A DNA stretch of 64,000 bases from contig NC_083389.1 in assembly GCF_031755915.1 (NCBI RefSeq), forward strand, positions 26,791,501-26,855,500, in the 5' to 3' direction. Position numbers and translations under genes: made by a program. Positions 1 to 19,320 of this stretch are shown here, piece by piece. The first letter of the stretch is position 1. The number at the start of each line of letters is the position of its first letter. The notes beneath the pieces were generated by a model. The model ran no database searches, was not told the origin of the DNA, and saw nothing but the letters and a program-made list of their open reading frames with translations. This DNA is from Ziziphus jujuba (Eukaryota; Streptophyta; Magnoliopsida; Rosales; Rhamnaceae).

Positions 1-124
1 CCTTCGACAAAGCTCTAAAAATTCAAAGTTTAAAATCAGAAAAAAAATAATTAAAAAGATATGAACCATAAATGGGTTTTGACTGGAAACAAGGAGATAA
101 TGAGGGGAAAAAACAGAGACATAC

Positions 125-340
125 TTGAATCTTGGAATCAGGATCTGGGATGGGTTGGAGATTCTCAGAAGGGATATAGTCAACGGTGGCATCGGCAGAT
201 GCCGGTAAAATAACCTTGTTTTCGTCATTACCACCGAAATCAGATTGTTTTTGAATCGAAACCGCAACTTTTGCTTGCTTTTTGGGCCTCTCAGGGGTTG
301 TTGGAAGTGCATTATCAATGGGTCTCAGAGCCATCGCCAT
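125..340 (-). CDS. First coding exon of a partial gene, possibly an ARM/TOG-repeat protein
   Basis: The exon starts at an ATG at 340 (a second in-frame ATG follows two codons later) and runs leftward for exactly 72 codons to a GTATGT splice donor at 124-119. The rest of the gene lies outside the window. The encoded N-terminus begins MAMALRPIDNALPTTPERPK and ends near DPDSKIQ. It is rich in Pro, Lys and Asp and has no signal peptide or membrane segment. I recall this kind of start from a small family of plant ARM-repeat (TOG-like) proteins whose helical repeats follow directly after the D-P-(D/E)-S-K-I segment, but no repeat is visible here, so the family call is memory-based inference. The reading frame stays open upstream of the ATG, but that sequence is low-complexity and Phe/Ser-rich, as expected for a 5' leader. 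Confidence 0.5.
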
Positions 341-504
341 GGAAGACAAAAACAAAGAATGCGAAGGAAAAGTGGGTATCAAATACTTTGATATTGTGGA
401 GTTGAAGAAGAAGATTGTGCGTTTGATAAAAGAACGAGGGCCAGAAAAGCAATGCAAGAAAGTGAATCTGGTTAACTTATTTTCTCATTCAAAGTTTAAA
501 TTTT

Positions 505-2600
505 GAAAGAAAAGTAGATAGTAAAAAAGAGCCGTTGTACTTGCCTTTTGTAACGGTTCTATTTCTGAGGCGGTAGTGTGGAGACACTTGTCTACGGTTG
601 AGAGTATCCATTGGGGAACTATTTTAAGTCTTTATAGGACACTTGGCGCGATTATGTTGATTTTGACTTTATATTATGCTGGTAACGGCTATACTAGAAT
701 TGATACGAATTTATGATACACACTCCATCGACAAGCCGTTCGTAAGGTTTAACAAGATTTGAATTGTATAGGTTTTTTTTGTTCAAAGAAAAAACAAAAA
801 AATATGTTGGTTTTGCTTGTATTTTGGGACATAATTAAGGGTGCTTGTATTACCAGGATATAGTTTTTAATTTTAATAATAAGCCTCATTCTTGTTTTTT
901 GCAATAGTAATGAGCCCCATTGAATATTTTTGTTTTTTAAAAAAAATGAGCCTTATTGAAAATGTTTGAACTAGAATATGACATGAAAGTTTAGTTAATC
1001 ATATGCTTAATATGTCAAAGATTCTGTTACTTTGTGAAATATTGACAATGTCAAAACCCTTTATATTTTCAAAACCATTCATTATTTTTAAATTTTTGTT
1101 ATTAATTTTGATTATAAAGATGCTTACGAATTCGGTAGTATATTCTAAATTATTATATTTAACCTTAATAATATATAATATTTGGAGAATGTTATTCTAG
1201 CTAGCTAATAACAAAATTTATTTACCATTACATTTGATATGCTCTAAACAAAGCTATGTATCAAGCATGCTGGACTTGAATTACAATTTAATTAACATTT
1301 AATTTCTTTTTACATATTTTTTTATTTTCCATTTATTAACCATAAAAAATGGGCTAAATCTTCTTATATTTTTGTTGTTCAGTATTTTATTTTTCAACGA
1401 GGATATTAAATTAAGCTCTCCAAAAACAAATTAAATAAAGTTGAGAAGTAAAAGGGCCAAAAAAAAAAAAAAGATAGTAAAAAAATATGTATTTCCTACT
1501 CTTTTTTTTCCCCCAAAAGATGTATTTCCTACATCTATATAGTATTGTATATAATTCTCTTTACATAAACAACAATATTGTATAGGAACCCTAACAATCT
1601 TGACAACATTAATATTGTTGTATATAAAAACAAATGGGCAAGGAACTAGTTTCCCAAAGCAAATTAGAAAATTGATGGGATTTGTTTTTCTAAACATTAA
1701 AATCCCTATATGTTTATATTATTTTTGTACTCAAATTAAGGTTATATTTTTGTTTAAATAATTGACATAATAAATTATTGATATCAATAAATATGGTTTT
1801 TCTTTATATTATGTATTTGTAAATTTGGTGCAAGACAGAATATACAACATGATTGTAGCATATACCAATAACTTTAAAAATATCATATGAGAATAAATAG
1901 GAGTGAATTTTGCGGCTTTCTTTCTTGACTCTGTTTACTGCCAAAAATATTCGCACGTTGCTTCCCATATTGTTTCTTGTTTCTTTAATGTTAAATCAAT
2001 TTTCAATTAACACAATATTCCTTTTTTTTTTTTTTTTTTCATTAACAGTATTTGAATAGAAAATGTTGTTGTCATCGCACAAATTATGCGCAACAAGTTA
2101 AACCAAAACTTAAACTATTTTAAAAGAACAAAATCTTGAAACTATATTCCTAATAATATAGGAGAATAAAGGTATTTTTTTCACAATTGATGATGGTTTA
2201 CTGGTGAAATTCAAACTAATATGATAGTAATTAATTGGCTCTCATTTATTATTATTATTATTTTTTTTTTTGTTTTTTGAATTTTTAAAACTAACAATGT
2301 GTATGAGAATGTAAACCTTAATATATAATAGCTAGCCTATTAATATTAACATGTAAGGCTCACTAAATAACATTTTTCTATTATAATAATTATTTTTCCT
2401 TCCTACTACATGAAACCAATGATCAATTTTTCAAATCAATAACAGTCAAACTAACTAGTGTAAATTTTTGCAACTCTATAAGGGTAATGAAAATCCCAGC
2501 CATTTTTTTTAGAATTATTTCCTAAAGTATTTTCTAACCATAAATCAAATCGATGATCATCAATCAAGCTGGGACCCATTTATTCCCAACGCATCATATA
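505..2600. other. Intergenic, AT-rich, no gene seen
   Basis: This stretch separates the divergent partial gene and the SUMO protease gene. It is strongly AT-rich, with long poly-T tracts (about 2021-2039 and 2250-2271). Short open frames on either strand are low-complexity. I see no RNA gene or transposon ends in it. The last 300 bases presumably hold the promoter and 5' leader of the protease gene. Confidence 0.6.
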
Positions 2601-2869
2601 TGTGCGCCGCACACAAGAGTATTTCTCTTTCGGACCGCGAACTGAACCCCCCCCAAAACTTCTAAAACCTCCATCAAATAGACCTGAAAATTATCGAAGT
2701 CGGGTTTTTTCCCACAGATCCGAACCACAGGCCAAAACCCAGAAAAAAAGAAGAAAGAAAATCAAAGAGATATATGCAATTTCAATTTTCGGCTGTGAAA
2801 AGAGAATCATTTTGGTTTTTGTTAGATGGGATTGAAGCTTTTAGGGTTTTTTGAATCGTGGGTCAATCA

Positions 2870-5800
2870 ATGGGAGCCCTAACCAGCAATCACAAGCGCG
2901 GTGAGGAGTCGTTGGGTTTGAATCACGGTCACGTTTCGAAGAAACCCAGATTCTCTTCTTCTATGCAGCAGAGCCCGGGGGACCCACTTGCCGTGTTGTC
3001 GTCTAAGAGCGCGGTCGCGAGGTTGTCTCGGTACCCAGCAGCTAAGCGTCCATTGCCGAGAATTCATGCCCCTTGTAGAACAGTGAAATTCGGGTTCAAC
3101 TCGTCGAGTTCGACCCGAGATTTGGGTTCGAACAAGGAGTACACTACCGACGCCATGGGAAACTTTTTGTTGCAGAAATTCAGTCGGGCAAAAACTTGCG
3201 CATTCGAGGCTTGTCGCTTTCTGCAACGGAAGGACAAGAAGGTAATTGAATTGGATACGGAGGAGGTTGAAACTGAAACTGACAGAGCTTCTGAAGATTC
3301 GAGCATAGAAGAAATCGAGGTTCTTGAGGAAGATGGAAGGGAAGGTCTTTCCGTGGTATCGGACCAGAGGTCGCGTGAGGCTAATGGGTTTTTGGCAAAT
3401 GTCGAAAAGTTGGATGCAAAATTGTTGGAACGTGGTAGCCAGCCCTCGTCGTCTTCGATGGCTTCCGGCTTGACGAATTACACTCTGAAAGTCGAGAGTG
3501 CAGAGAAGATATTCGATTCATTGTCACTGGGCGCTTCTGCATACAGGAAGATGCTAGAGAGTGTGGAGAGGAGGACCTCAAAGTTGAAGCAGTTGGATTT
3601 TGATATTCAATTAAATGAGAGTCGCAGGTCTCATTTTCAGTTACTGCGTCCTAAGAAGAAACCAGAGGAGGTGAGATTATGCTTGTTTTTTTTTTTTTTT
3701 TTTGTTTCTTCTTTTTTTTTTCCTTTTTTGGTCAGCTTTGCTCTCTTTTCTGAGGTATCATTGTATATTTGTGCTTTTTGAGTATTACAATCAATTTTGA
3801 AACTTCCCTTTTGATGGATTATGTTTATTCCTTTTTAGGATGCCTCGCGTGAAGCTTTTATCCCTCTTACAGAGGAGGAAGAGGCTGAGGTTGAGCGAGC
3901 ACTTTATGCCAATCGGTAAGATTTTGTGAATGTGTTTCGTTTACTATGGAAAGTTGCTGTCTTGGTACGGTAACGATATTGGAATGCGCTTGTACAGGAG
4001 GAATGTCTTGGTCGCACATGAGAATTCAAATATAGAGATTACGGGTGAAGTTTTGCAGTGCCTTCGACCAGGCGCATGGTTGAATGATGAGGTGAAGTGT
4101 TAATAGCAGTTCCTTGACTTCTTCAGTTGATTGGCTTTGTGATTATTGAGGTGACGTGTTGATAGGACTCTTACCTTTGCAGGTCATTAATCTCTACCTT
4201 GAGTTGCTGAAAGAGCGGGAAAAGAGAGATCCACAGAAGTTTCTGAAATGCCATTTCTTCAACACATTTTTTTACAAGAAGGTTGCTTATTTGCACTATC
4301 ACATTGTTTTTCATTTGTTATTGTTACTGTACAAGATCTCTCTCCCCTTTTTGTTGCTAAGTTATGTATAAGTTAATTAACTGACTTATTTTACTATTGT
4401 TATCTTTAATCCTGAAATTGTTTGGAACACATGGACTATAGTTATGTTGTTGATTTTTCTTTGTCCCATTGTTCGAGGAGCTTAGGATATCTATCTCAAT
4501 TTTCTTCATTTCTTGAAGTCGTTTATCTTGATATCTCGTCAAATATCCACATTATAAGAGAGTGTTCTTCAATGCTTATTATTTATGAACATTTGGGGGG
4601 GCTTTCAAGCTTTCGTGGAGTAGAATATGGAATTGTAGTTGTAGACACCTGTATACCTTTCGTTTTCAAACAGTACGTTTCATTAGAATAGGATTATATT
4701 GCTGCTCAAGAATTTGATTTTAAACGTTATTTTTATTTTAGCCAAGTAAGATAAGGAAATCTTTTCTGCCTCCCTTACCCTTTATTGACCTTCATGTTTT
4801 GTCTTGCTTTGTGTTGGAAACACTGCAGTGTTGATACTCTTTTTGTGTTTTACTGATATCATTCTGAACATCTATGATCAGTTGATAAGTGGGAATGGCT
4901 ACGATTATAAATCTGTCAGGAGATGGACTACGCAGAGGAAGTTGGGTTATGGCCTCATTGAGTGTGATAAGGTAAATTTGTTACAAATATCTGTTTTCCT
5001 TTGATGTCATACTTCTGTTTCAAATTGGCTTGTTATTGATCTCAGATATTTGTCCCTGTCCACAAAGAGATACACTGGTGTTTGGCAATTATTAACAAGA
5101 AAGACAAGAAATTTCAATATCTTGATTCCCTCAGAGGAAAAGATACCAGAGTAATGAAAATACTGGTATGCTTTGTGGTTAGGTCCTATCATTCCTATGC
5201 AAGCATTTTCTACCTCAATTTCATAGTATTCCTTTGGACTTATAGGCATTACCCCCCACAGTAGTTTGAAATTTGAATTTGATGTATATTTTTTTGTTCA
5301 CTGTTAATGTAGTGTGGAATTATTTGTGGATTTATGCTATATGCTAATTACAAAGTTTTGATCATCACTGTTGCTATGCCTGATCATGGTAGATTTGTTA
5401 AAGTTTTGAGATTGCATTATAAGCATTTATTTTATTTTAATGGTCATGCTTGCTCATGAGTACTCCTTTAATGATATGATCTCTGAAGACTAGACACATC
5501 TTCAACCCTTTTGAGATTGCAATGCAATGTTGGTTATTGCTGAAAATTGTTGTGTGCAGGCTAGATATTATGTTGATGAGGTGAAGGAAAAGAGTGGAAA
5601 AGACATCAACGTGAGTTCTTGGAAACAAGAATATGCTGAAGACCTTCCTGAGCAAGAGAATGGGTATGCTTCACTTGTGTGACTGATCTTGTATTTCTGA
5701 CCATGCAAAAGAAAAAGCAAATTGTTTCTTTCGGTTCTGAACGACTTATGCACCCTTTTTCAATAAACAGATTTGACTGTGGCATGTTCATGATTAAATA

Positions 5801-5988
5801 TGCCGACTTTTATAGCAGAGGTCTCGGGCTCTGTTTCAACCAGGTAAAAGGGACACATATAAAACATGCTTCTACTTGGTTCAAGCACGTTTATTGAATT
5901 GAATCTGTTCATTTTGTTCTTGTAGGAACACATGCCCTATTTTCGATTGAGGACAGCAAAGGAGATTTTAAGACTTAGAGCAGACTGA
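2870..5988 (+). CDS. ESD4: ESD4/ULP1-type SUMO protease (C48 cysteine protease)
   Basis: Nine coding exons: 2870-3670, 3839-3915, 3998-4091, 4183-4281, 4882-4971, 5046-5165, 5560-5663, 5771-5843, 5926-5988. All introns are GT-AG, all joins keep frame, and the product is 506 aa. The enzyme cleaves the C-terminal tail of SUMO precursors and removes SUMO from target proteins. Arabidopsis ESD4 acts at the nuclear envelope and affects flowering time. The first about 270 residues are a variable Ser/Lys/Arg-rich regulatory region starting MGALTSN. The C48 catalytic domain fills about residues 295-506. The catalytic set is visible as His397 (EIHW), Asp414 (YLDS), the oxyanion Gln459 (PEQEN) and nucleophile Cys465 (FDCGMF). 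The ATG at 2870 was chosen because the frame upstream has only a GTG at 2858 and family members start MGA. Length is close to the about 490 aa of Arabidopsis ESD4. A closely related paralogue such as ELS1 cannot be excluded. Confidence 0.93.
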
Positions 5989-7435
5989 TTAGATTTATAG
6001 GAACCATCACGAAAATGCATAGTCAAAAAGGCTTAGAAAGTGGATCCATTTTTAGTTAAATGGTTTTTTGTATGTAAATAACATTAATTAAAGGGTCAAT
6101 TTTCATCCACCTTTTTTGAGGTTTGATTTAGATACAATTTGATCCCTCTAATTTCAAATATATCATAACCTGCTTCAGATTTAAAAAAATAATCATCTTC
6201 CTCCTGTATTGTTTCATCATACACCCCTCGGAATTAATGCCATTCACTCCCATTTGCTAAAAATGCTGGTTTTAAGTTTTAAAAACACGAGGGATTAAAT
6301 TGTAATTAATCTAAATCTTAGGAGGTTCAGATGAAATATTCCCTTGATTAAATTGTATTTACAATATAAATATATATATATATATATTTTTTTTTCTTTT
6401 TCCTATTTTTGGCGTTGAATGTAGTCGAGAATTTTGGCTTGAAGAAGGCTGTGGCTTTTTGTTTACGACGAAAAAACGCATATTTGAAGTTCTTAAGTTG
6501 AAAAGTCTAAAAGAAGTTTAGATTGTAGAACAAAAATAGGAAGAATACTAATAAAATATAATATAAAAGATATAGACATCGATGGACTTAGGGGTTTCAA
6601 AACTCAAAAAAGGGAGGGGAAAAAAAAAAAAAAAAAGAAAGGAAGGAAGCTATTGCTGTCGTTGTAATTTTATTTTTGCAAGCGGTTATTAGATTTTCTT
6701 CATGCATACTTGTATATTTAATTATATATATACAAACAATAATTTATAGTAAGGGATTGTCTAAGATGATATAGTAAGTGTTAAGAATTGTTATACAACA
6801 TTTGAATTAAATTCAAATATTAATTATTATTTTATTTATTAACTCTAACTAAAACAAAAAATTTCTAAAAAGAGACTTCCACTGTGTGTGTGTGTGTAAA
6901 GTTTAACATGTATAACATAAAACAATGATCACTAGAGAAATTGTATTACCGACTTTGAAAAGAAAGGGTGAAATGATACTTTTCTCTTGTTCTTAGTAAG
7001 AGACATTATCAGATGCTTTGCAAAATTACTGGTCTTAGATTGTTTCAGTTGACTTTGACTTGGTAAAATCAATCAAATGAACAAACAAACTTCATGCAGC
7101 ATTCCATGCCAAAGAAATTGACAAGGTTAATAAAAATGAAAAACAAATCTATTGCACCTTTTCCTTTTCTTACTTTTTCCTTTCCACTTTTCCTAAAAAC
7201 ATGTAGAAACAAATTCCCAGTCACCATCAAAAGATAGCCATAGTTCACAACCCATAAGACGTTGGCAATGACACATGAGGCTTTGTCTAAACAATACATA
7301 CGAATTGCAATGATCACTGACAACAGACGTTTTTCGCAATTGCAATTGTTTAGGCCAGAAGCCTAGATGTAAGCAGCCTCAAAGTCCCGCACGCTCTCCC
7401 AAATATTTCAGGCAATAACATACACACGTGTGGCC
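5989..7435. other. Convergent intergenic region (3' ends of ESD4 and kinesin genes)
   Basis: This holds the 3' untranslated parts of the two convergent genes. It contains a TA repeat near 6370-6390, a poly-A tract near 6620-6636 and a short GT repeat at about 6884-6897. No gene seen. Confidence 0.6.
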
Positions 7436-13353
<5,918 letters not shown>

Positions 13354-13960
13354 GTGGCGCTGTGATCGTCTTTGAGGAGCCAACTTTTCAAGATCTATGT
13401 ACCAACCAACCGCTATTCACCACAAACACAAAAATTTTCAACAATTAATTAAAAATTTTAAAAAACAAAATCAAACTTTATAATTTCAAAAAAAAAGAAC
13501 AAACAAAAGTGATCCGAACAAGATATTTACTCACAAGGTGGGGAAAAAGTTGAATTCAAAGCAGGACATGAAAGGAAAACACTTTCTTTTTTTTTTTAAA
13601 TGGAATTCTCTTAACTCCTCAGAATCTGCAATCCCAATCGAACTCCGATTTTCAAAATCGAAAACAGCAGAAATAGAAGATTCTTCTAAAACACCTCGCA
13701 CATTTGACGATCCGAAGCGCAAACCAGAATTAAGAAATTGGAAATAAAAAGGCGAATCGAGATCTACGATTCCTAAAATGCTGTGAGAAATTGGGGAAAA
13801 ATTACTGATCAGATCTGATACCGAAATGAGATAAAAAAGCAAAACCCTAATTTGGGTTTGTATAAGAAAATGGCTTCCCCAAATTCTTCTTCTCTCTCAA
13901 TTTCTCGGCGATGATAGCAGAGGGGCTCCACCAGAGGCAGTGTACGCTTCCTTCATATGA
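13354..13960 (-). other. 5' leader and proximal promoter of the kinesin gene
   Basis: This is sequence upstream of the kinesin ATG on the minus strand. It holds a pyrimidine/purine-rich leader near 13880-13930 and several possible AG acceptors near 13394-13420, so an intron in the 5' leader is plausible. It codes for nothing I can recognise. Confidence 0.4.
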
Positions 13961-13979
13961 TGATATAATATAACTTCTT

Positions 13980-14012
<33 letters not shown>

Positions 14013-17000
14013 TTACTCAAAAAAAATTATATATATATATATATATATATATTTACTTATTTATTTTTTCTTTAATTTTGTGGAAGATAGAATTATGTCA
14101 CTGTAATTGGTATGATTATAATTTTCAAAAAATTATTAACCGGCTATTTTTAAAATTTTGGCATAATTACTAATTCATCCTCACCGTCAATTTTCCGATT
14201 CGTCATATTTATTATTCATGCATCCTTTTCAGTTGTCCTGTACGACGAGGCGTTTCAATGTGTAGATGAGCTCAGTCTTGGGGGTCAATGCGGAATTGAC
14301 GAAAACACCCCCTTTGGTTTTCTCATTTATTTTATTTTATTTTATTTTTTAGTTGTTTTTTTCAAATTTTATTCATTTATATCAAATGGGCTTTTTGGAT
14401 ATACAACCACTTTGCTATATTTTCCTGGGCATTTTATATTTCAGTCTATCTACTTTTAAAATATTCGTATTGCCTAGACGGCAATTAAGGCAAATACAAG
14501 ACAGAAAAAGACACATGTCTTCTTTACGCTAAGTCAACCTTAATTACCAAATAGCCCATGTGGATTTGGCTTTATTTTCTCTCTTTTTGGTTGGATTTAG
14601 ATATTTTTTCCAACTTGGATACCCACCCAAAAGAACCCAATTAAAATATGGCACCAAAGAAAAATAATAATGGTTAAATCATACAAACAGTAAATACAAT
14701 TACATAAAAATCTATCCAAAAAAAAAAAAAATGAACAAAATAACCGAAATTAAAGCCAACAATATTTGTAGGAAAGGGCATTGGATTCTGGTATGACAAA
14801 AGAGGAGATGTTGAAAGAGTGTTTGATTGGGGAGGAACAGATTGCACGTGAAACCCATGCTATTTGATCAGAGTACTTGTTGGAGTTGGACAGGAGCTCT
14901 AATTTCAGGGATTTGTGGGGTTCAATCTTATTCTCTTTGAGGCTCTGAAAATTATGTTATTTAGAATAATCAAAAACAACCCTCAATGTTCAAACTTCCT
15001 TGCAATTTTTGCAGATTTTGTTGCAGCCCATATACTAAACATGATTGTGCGGCTGAAATTTGAGATTCGATGACCTATATATATATAATCGTATAAGTGA
15101 TCCACTCAAAACTTATAGTATTCTCAAGTTCTTTACGTAAATCAAACATCTTGGCTAAACTAGTTTTACTGAGGTGGAGCCGAAAAAAATTTATAATTAG
15201 ATGAGAAGTCTAATTTTTGCTAAACTAGTTTTTTGCATTAAAGTTTGTACCATCTTTTTTAGATATTTTTAATTTTGATTCACAAATATGAAAATGATGG
15301 TTAAAAGTTGTAATTCTATAAATTTTCGATTTTAGTCCAATCTATCAAGATTCTAGAGGATAGGTAGAGATCAATTATTTGTACTTCTTTTTTCCCAAAA
15401 CTGTATGACTCCCCATTTGTAGTCCTCCTTGCACGAGTGTTGCAATTTTCAACAATTGCAAGAAAATGGAATAAGGGGATGGAGGAGGAGGAGGAGTACT
15501 TATTCGTACCATAGGTACCAATTGGTCCTTGACAACATTAAATGCTAAAAGGGTCAGACTTTTTGCGAAAACAGAGATCTCAATTTTTGCACAGACTAAA
15601 ACCATTTAGCATCTATTGTCCAACATGCCCAACAAAGCAGGTATCTTTTGCAGCGATACAAAATAGCAATTTGGGTATAAATGTAATATCCATAATCGAC
15701 AAATTACAAATGGGTATATATTGATGTTATTTAAAAAAAAAAAAAATTGTCTATATTAATATCCAACTATGTATTTTTGTTTTGTGGGGAACGACCTTTT
15801 TGTGATACATAAAAAAACTCACAAGACTCACTTTTTTTTGTAATAACTTTTTGCATTTATCAGTTTTCGATGTTCTTTTTTGGCTTATAATATTTAACAT
15901 TTTTTTTTTTTTTTTTTTTTACAAATTCTGTTTTGCATATTCATAGATATATTTTTTATAAGAGTTGTGTTGTTTTGGTCATTGTGGGCCATATATAAAG
16001 GAATGATGTTGGTGGATCTCCATGAGAACCAACTGAAAAAAAACCCCTTTTCCAATATGGCCTAACTCTTATTATACCTTGTAGTACACTTCTTTTGAAT
16101 AAAAAGCCTTGCTTTAACTTAAAGCATGTGGGTGAAGTTGAGATCTAACAATTAGGACTGCTAATTTGAATTAAAGTTTCATCATTTTCTATACCAAATT
16201 AGCTCTCACATCCTCTTTATCTCTATACCCACCACATTGTTTTTTTTTTTTTTTTCTTCTTTTTTCTTTTTTGTTTTTTCTCTTGACAATTTGAAATTTA
16301 TAAAAGTTGGCTCCTGTAGACCCCTTTAAAGCCACTAAAGTTGGTCTCAATAATTTTAAACTTTTACCATAAAGTACCTAGTTAATGTATTAAATAGAAA
16401 TTCACGTGGACTTATTAATTAGAAATTACTTATACATTAAGCTAATCATTTTAATATCATGTGATCTGTTAGTCTTATTGACTAAATTACATTTTACAAC
16501 AAGGGATAATCAAACGGAGAATGCTGTTGTATTGTTTTTTTTTTTTTTTTTTTTTAACCTTTTAGGTCGAAACGATTATTTTTCTCGTTAGGTTGGAAAG
16601 TTATTGTTGGTTAAAGTAAATTAGTAGGTTGGATGTTATACAAATATGCAAGATTGTATCTTAAATTCATTGACTATAAGGGGAAAAAATTAATAAGTTG
16701 AAACACTGATACCTAAAATGGTAATACTCCCAAAAGCAAAGATTTGGTATGAAATCTAATACACAGTTATAAAAAAACTACTTATTGAATAGCTTAAATG
16801 CTTAATAACGAATTTTGATTTTTATGGAAATTAAAGTGGAGATTTGATGTCATTTCTAACAACTTTAATAAAAATATGTATAGAAATTTTTGTGGAGCGT
16901 GTATAAAGTCCTTGTGCTATATAGAGTTCAGAATGTGGGCCCAAGAGAAAGGAGCCCATACTATAATTGGGTTTTTCGGATCAGAACCATGTTCAATGTT

Positions 17001-17203
17001 GCAATGACCCGGTCACACCCTCCATCTCCTCCGGCGGTTTTCCAGTGGTTGCCACAAATTTAGAACGGACCAGATCAAATTTTCGATCCATTACATCAGA
17101 ATCCACAAACACCAAATGCAAAACTTGCAATCTATACCGTTAAAAGCATCCCCAATAATCTATCAAATCCTCCAGCCACCGTTCGATCGTTTCCCATTCA
17201 CAG
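13961..17203. other. Intergenic, AT-rich, with TA microsatellites
   Basis: Two TA-rich tracts occur at about 13989-14052, and poly-T or poly-A tracts occur near 15900-15920, 16240-16255 and 16535-16555. I found no coding frame with family resemblance, no RNA gene and no transposon ends. The region lies between the divergently transcribed kinesin and universal stress protein genes. Confidence 0.55.
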
Positions 17204-17210
17204 TATAAAA
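17204..17210 (+). promoter_or_regulatory. TATA box of the universal stress protein gene
   Basis: A TATAAAA element lies 95 bases before the ATG. It is followed by a GA-rich leader (about 17229-17265), the usual arrangement of a plant core promoter. Confidence 0.7.
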
Positions 17211-17298
17211 CAAATCACGTTACAATTCACAGAGAGAGTGAGAGAGAAAGAGAGAGAGAGAGAGCAGAAATTCTCAGAGAGCTTTTGGTAGTTCAACA

Positions 17299-18482
17299 AT
17301 GGCGGAGAAACCAGTGATGGTGATGGGATTGGATGAGAGCGAGCATAGCTTTTATGCATTGGAGTGGACATTGGACAATTTCTTTGCTAAATCCGGGTCG
17401 GATCATCCATTCAAGCTGGTTATCGTTCATGCTAGACGGACTCCGGCTTCTGTAATCGGAGTCGCTGGACCTGGTATACCATTACAAGGTGTTTTTTATA
17501 TGCGCGACAATGACAAACTACATACACCCACTTAAATAGCTTAAATAAAAAAAATAAAAAATAAAAATTTAAAGTATAATTATTTATCCACCCCCTAAAG
17601 GATTAGCAAGCGACAAGGAAACAATGATTTTTTTTTTATTTTTTTTATTTTTTTTGTGGGTGTTTATGGTTTTTTTTTCGTTGTGCATATAGAATCACCT
17701 TCCAAATTCTAGTTGTTATTTTCCATTTCCTATTTGGTTAGTCAGTAGACAAGGGAAAATAACACACATGATTCAGCCATTGCCATCATAAAAGCACAAC
17801 AATATCCATTCTATTCAATCTCTAGTAGTGGACCAATATAATAATATCATTATATTTTATCTAATTGAATTAAATGTCTCTTAAAATTGTCATTACATTT
17901 ACTAAAGTTGGGATTAACGAAATGCAGGATCTGGAGATTTTATTACAGTTCTAGAGACAGACATCAAGAAGGAGGCTATTAAGACTGTTGTAAAAGCTAC
18001 TGAAGTCTGCAAAAAGAAATCGGTAATCGTCTTGGTCTTGATATATGGACTTACTATATACATAAATTAACATATAATATGGAGAATAAAGTGTACGTTA
18101 AATTAAAAATTAAAAATTAATATTAATTTCTGTTTTTATAATACATGGATAATTGAAGAAAAACTAAAATTGTGAAGGTGAATGAGGTGACGGTGGAAGT
18201 AAATGAAGGAGATCCAAGGAATGTGATTTGCGAAGCCGTGGATAAACACCATGCATCTATTTTGGTTGTGGGGAGTCATGGTTATGGAGCTATAAAAAGG
18301 TACCAATAACATTCATATTATCAACAATTTCATTTCCTATTTTTATTATTTCCATTACGTAATTTGACACATAAAAATTCCATCTCTATTCTCTTGCAAG
18401 GGCTGTTCTTGGAAGCGTAAGCGACTACTGCACTCATCATGCTCATTGCACAATCATGATCGTGAAAAAGCCCAAGAACTGA
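17299..18482 (+). CDS. Universal stress protein A-like, ATP-binding type
   Basis: Four exons: 17299-17488, 17928-18022, 18178-18299, 18401-18482. All have GT-AG borders and join to a 162-aa protein, the normal size for a single-domain plant USP. The Rossmann-like USP fold binds ATP. The expected features are an early Asp in MGLDESEHS (Asp13) and the nucleotide-binding motif G-x2-G-x9-G-S, seen at residues 127-141 (GSHG...LGS). There is no signal peptide or membrane segment, so it is probably cytosolic or nuclear. Plant members respond to drought, hypoxia or other stress, but which stimulus applies here cannot be read from the sequence. The core promoter has a clear TATA box and a GA-rich leader. 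Confidence 0.93.
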
Positions 18483-19320
18483 GCCATTATCTTCCTTCTC
18501 AGCTTCATCACAATGAGTCCTTCTCAGCTTCATCACAATTGAGTCAATGACTCTATTTGTCCTTAAAAAAAAATAATAGAAGCATTGGGTTTGGGTTTTT
18601 AACATATTGGTTTTCTTGTAACCCTTTTAGAATGCTTTCTTGTGATAACCACGTATGAAATAGTTCCATATTCTCTACCACTTCTATGATCATTTGAGTT
18701 TTTCAAGTTAACAGAGGCAATAACATAGATTACATATTCAACTAAAAACCACTTTAAAGAGACCTTTTTCAAAAGAAATCAAAAAATTACTTTATTTTGG
18801 ATTGTGAATTATTATATGGATGAAACATGACATGATTTAATTCTTACAAAGTTATGGTGTAGTACTACCTACGGGGCCCATAAGTAAGACCCGAAATTCA
18901 AATAATCCTAATGGTAGTGTAAAAAAACAAAAAATAAAAATAAAAATAAAAAATTTGTTGTTTATTGTATTTCTCTCCATGGATGTCCTTGAAAGATTTC
19001 TCAGCAGAAAAGTCTAAATCCAAATCAATTTTTATAAAAGGATAATAAACTTATGGTTTCAAAAATCTAGATCACAAATTGATTGTTTCTCGATCATACC
19101 GTAAATACCCCAGTGACTTACGAAAACAGTGTTCAAACCATAAACTGTCAACAGAAAACCAAAGACCTGGCCTGAAGCCTTTTAAGTACCGAAAATACAG
19201 AAAAGAAAGATTTAAAATAAAATAAAAAAGGCAAAAAAAAAAAAAAAAAAGGGGCAATAATAGAAAGCTAAGGACTCTATAACAAGCATTTCTCTGCTTT
19301 GAAGCCAGCTTTGCTACTTC
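18483..19320. other. Convergent 3' regions of the USP and TCTP genes
   Basis: Non-coding sequence between two converging genes, with poly-A tracts near 18937-18960 and 19235-19250. It should hold both 3' untranslated regions. No further gene seen. Confidence 0.6.

Noticed and set aside
2602..2835. Open frame before the SUMO protease
   Set aside because: Begins at GTG, has no ATG or domain, and lies in the probable 5' leader.
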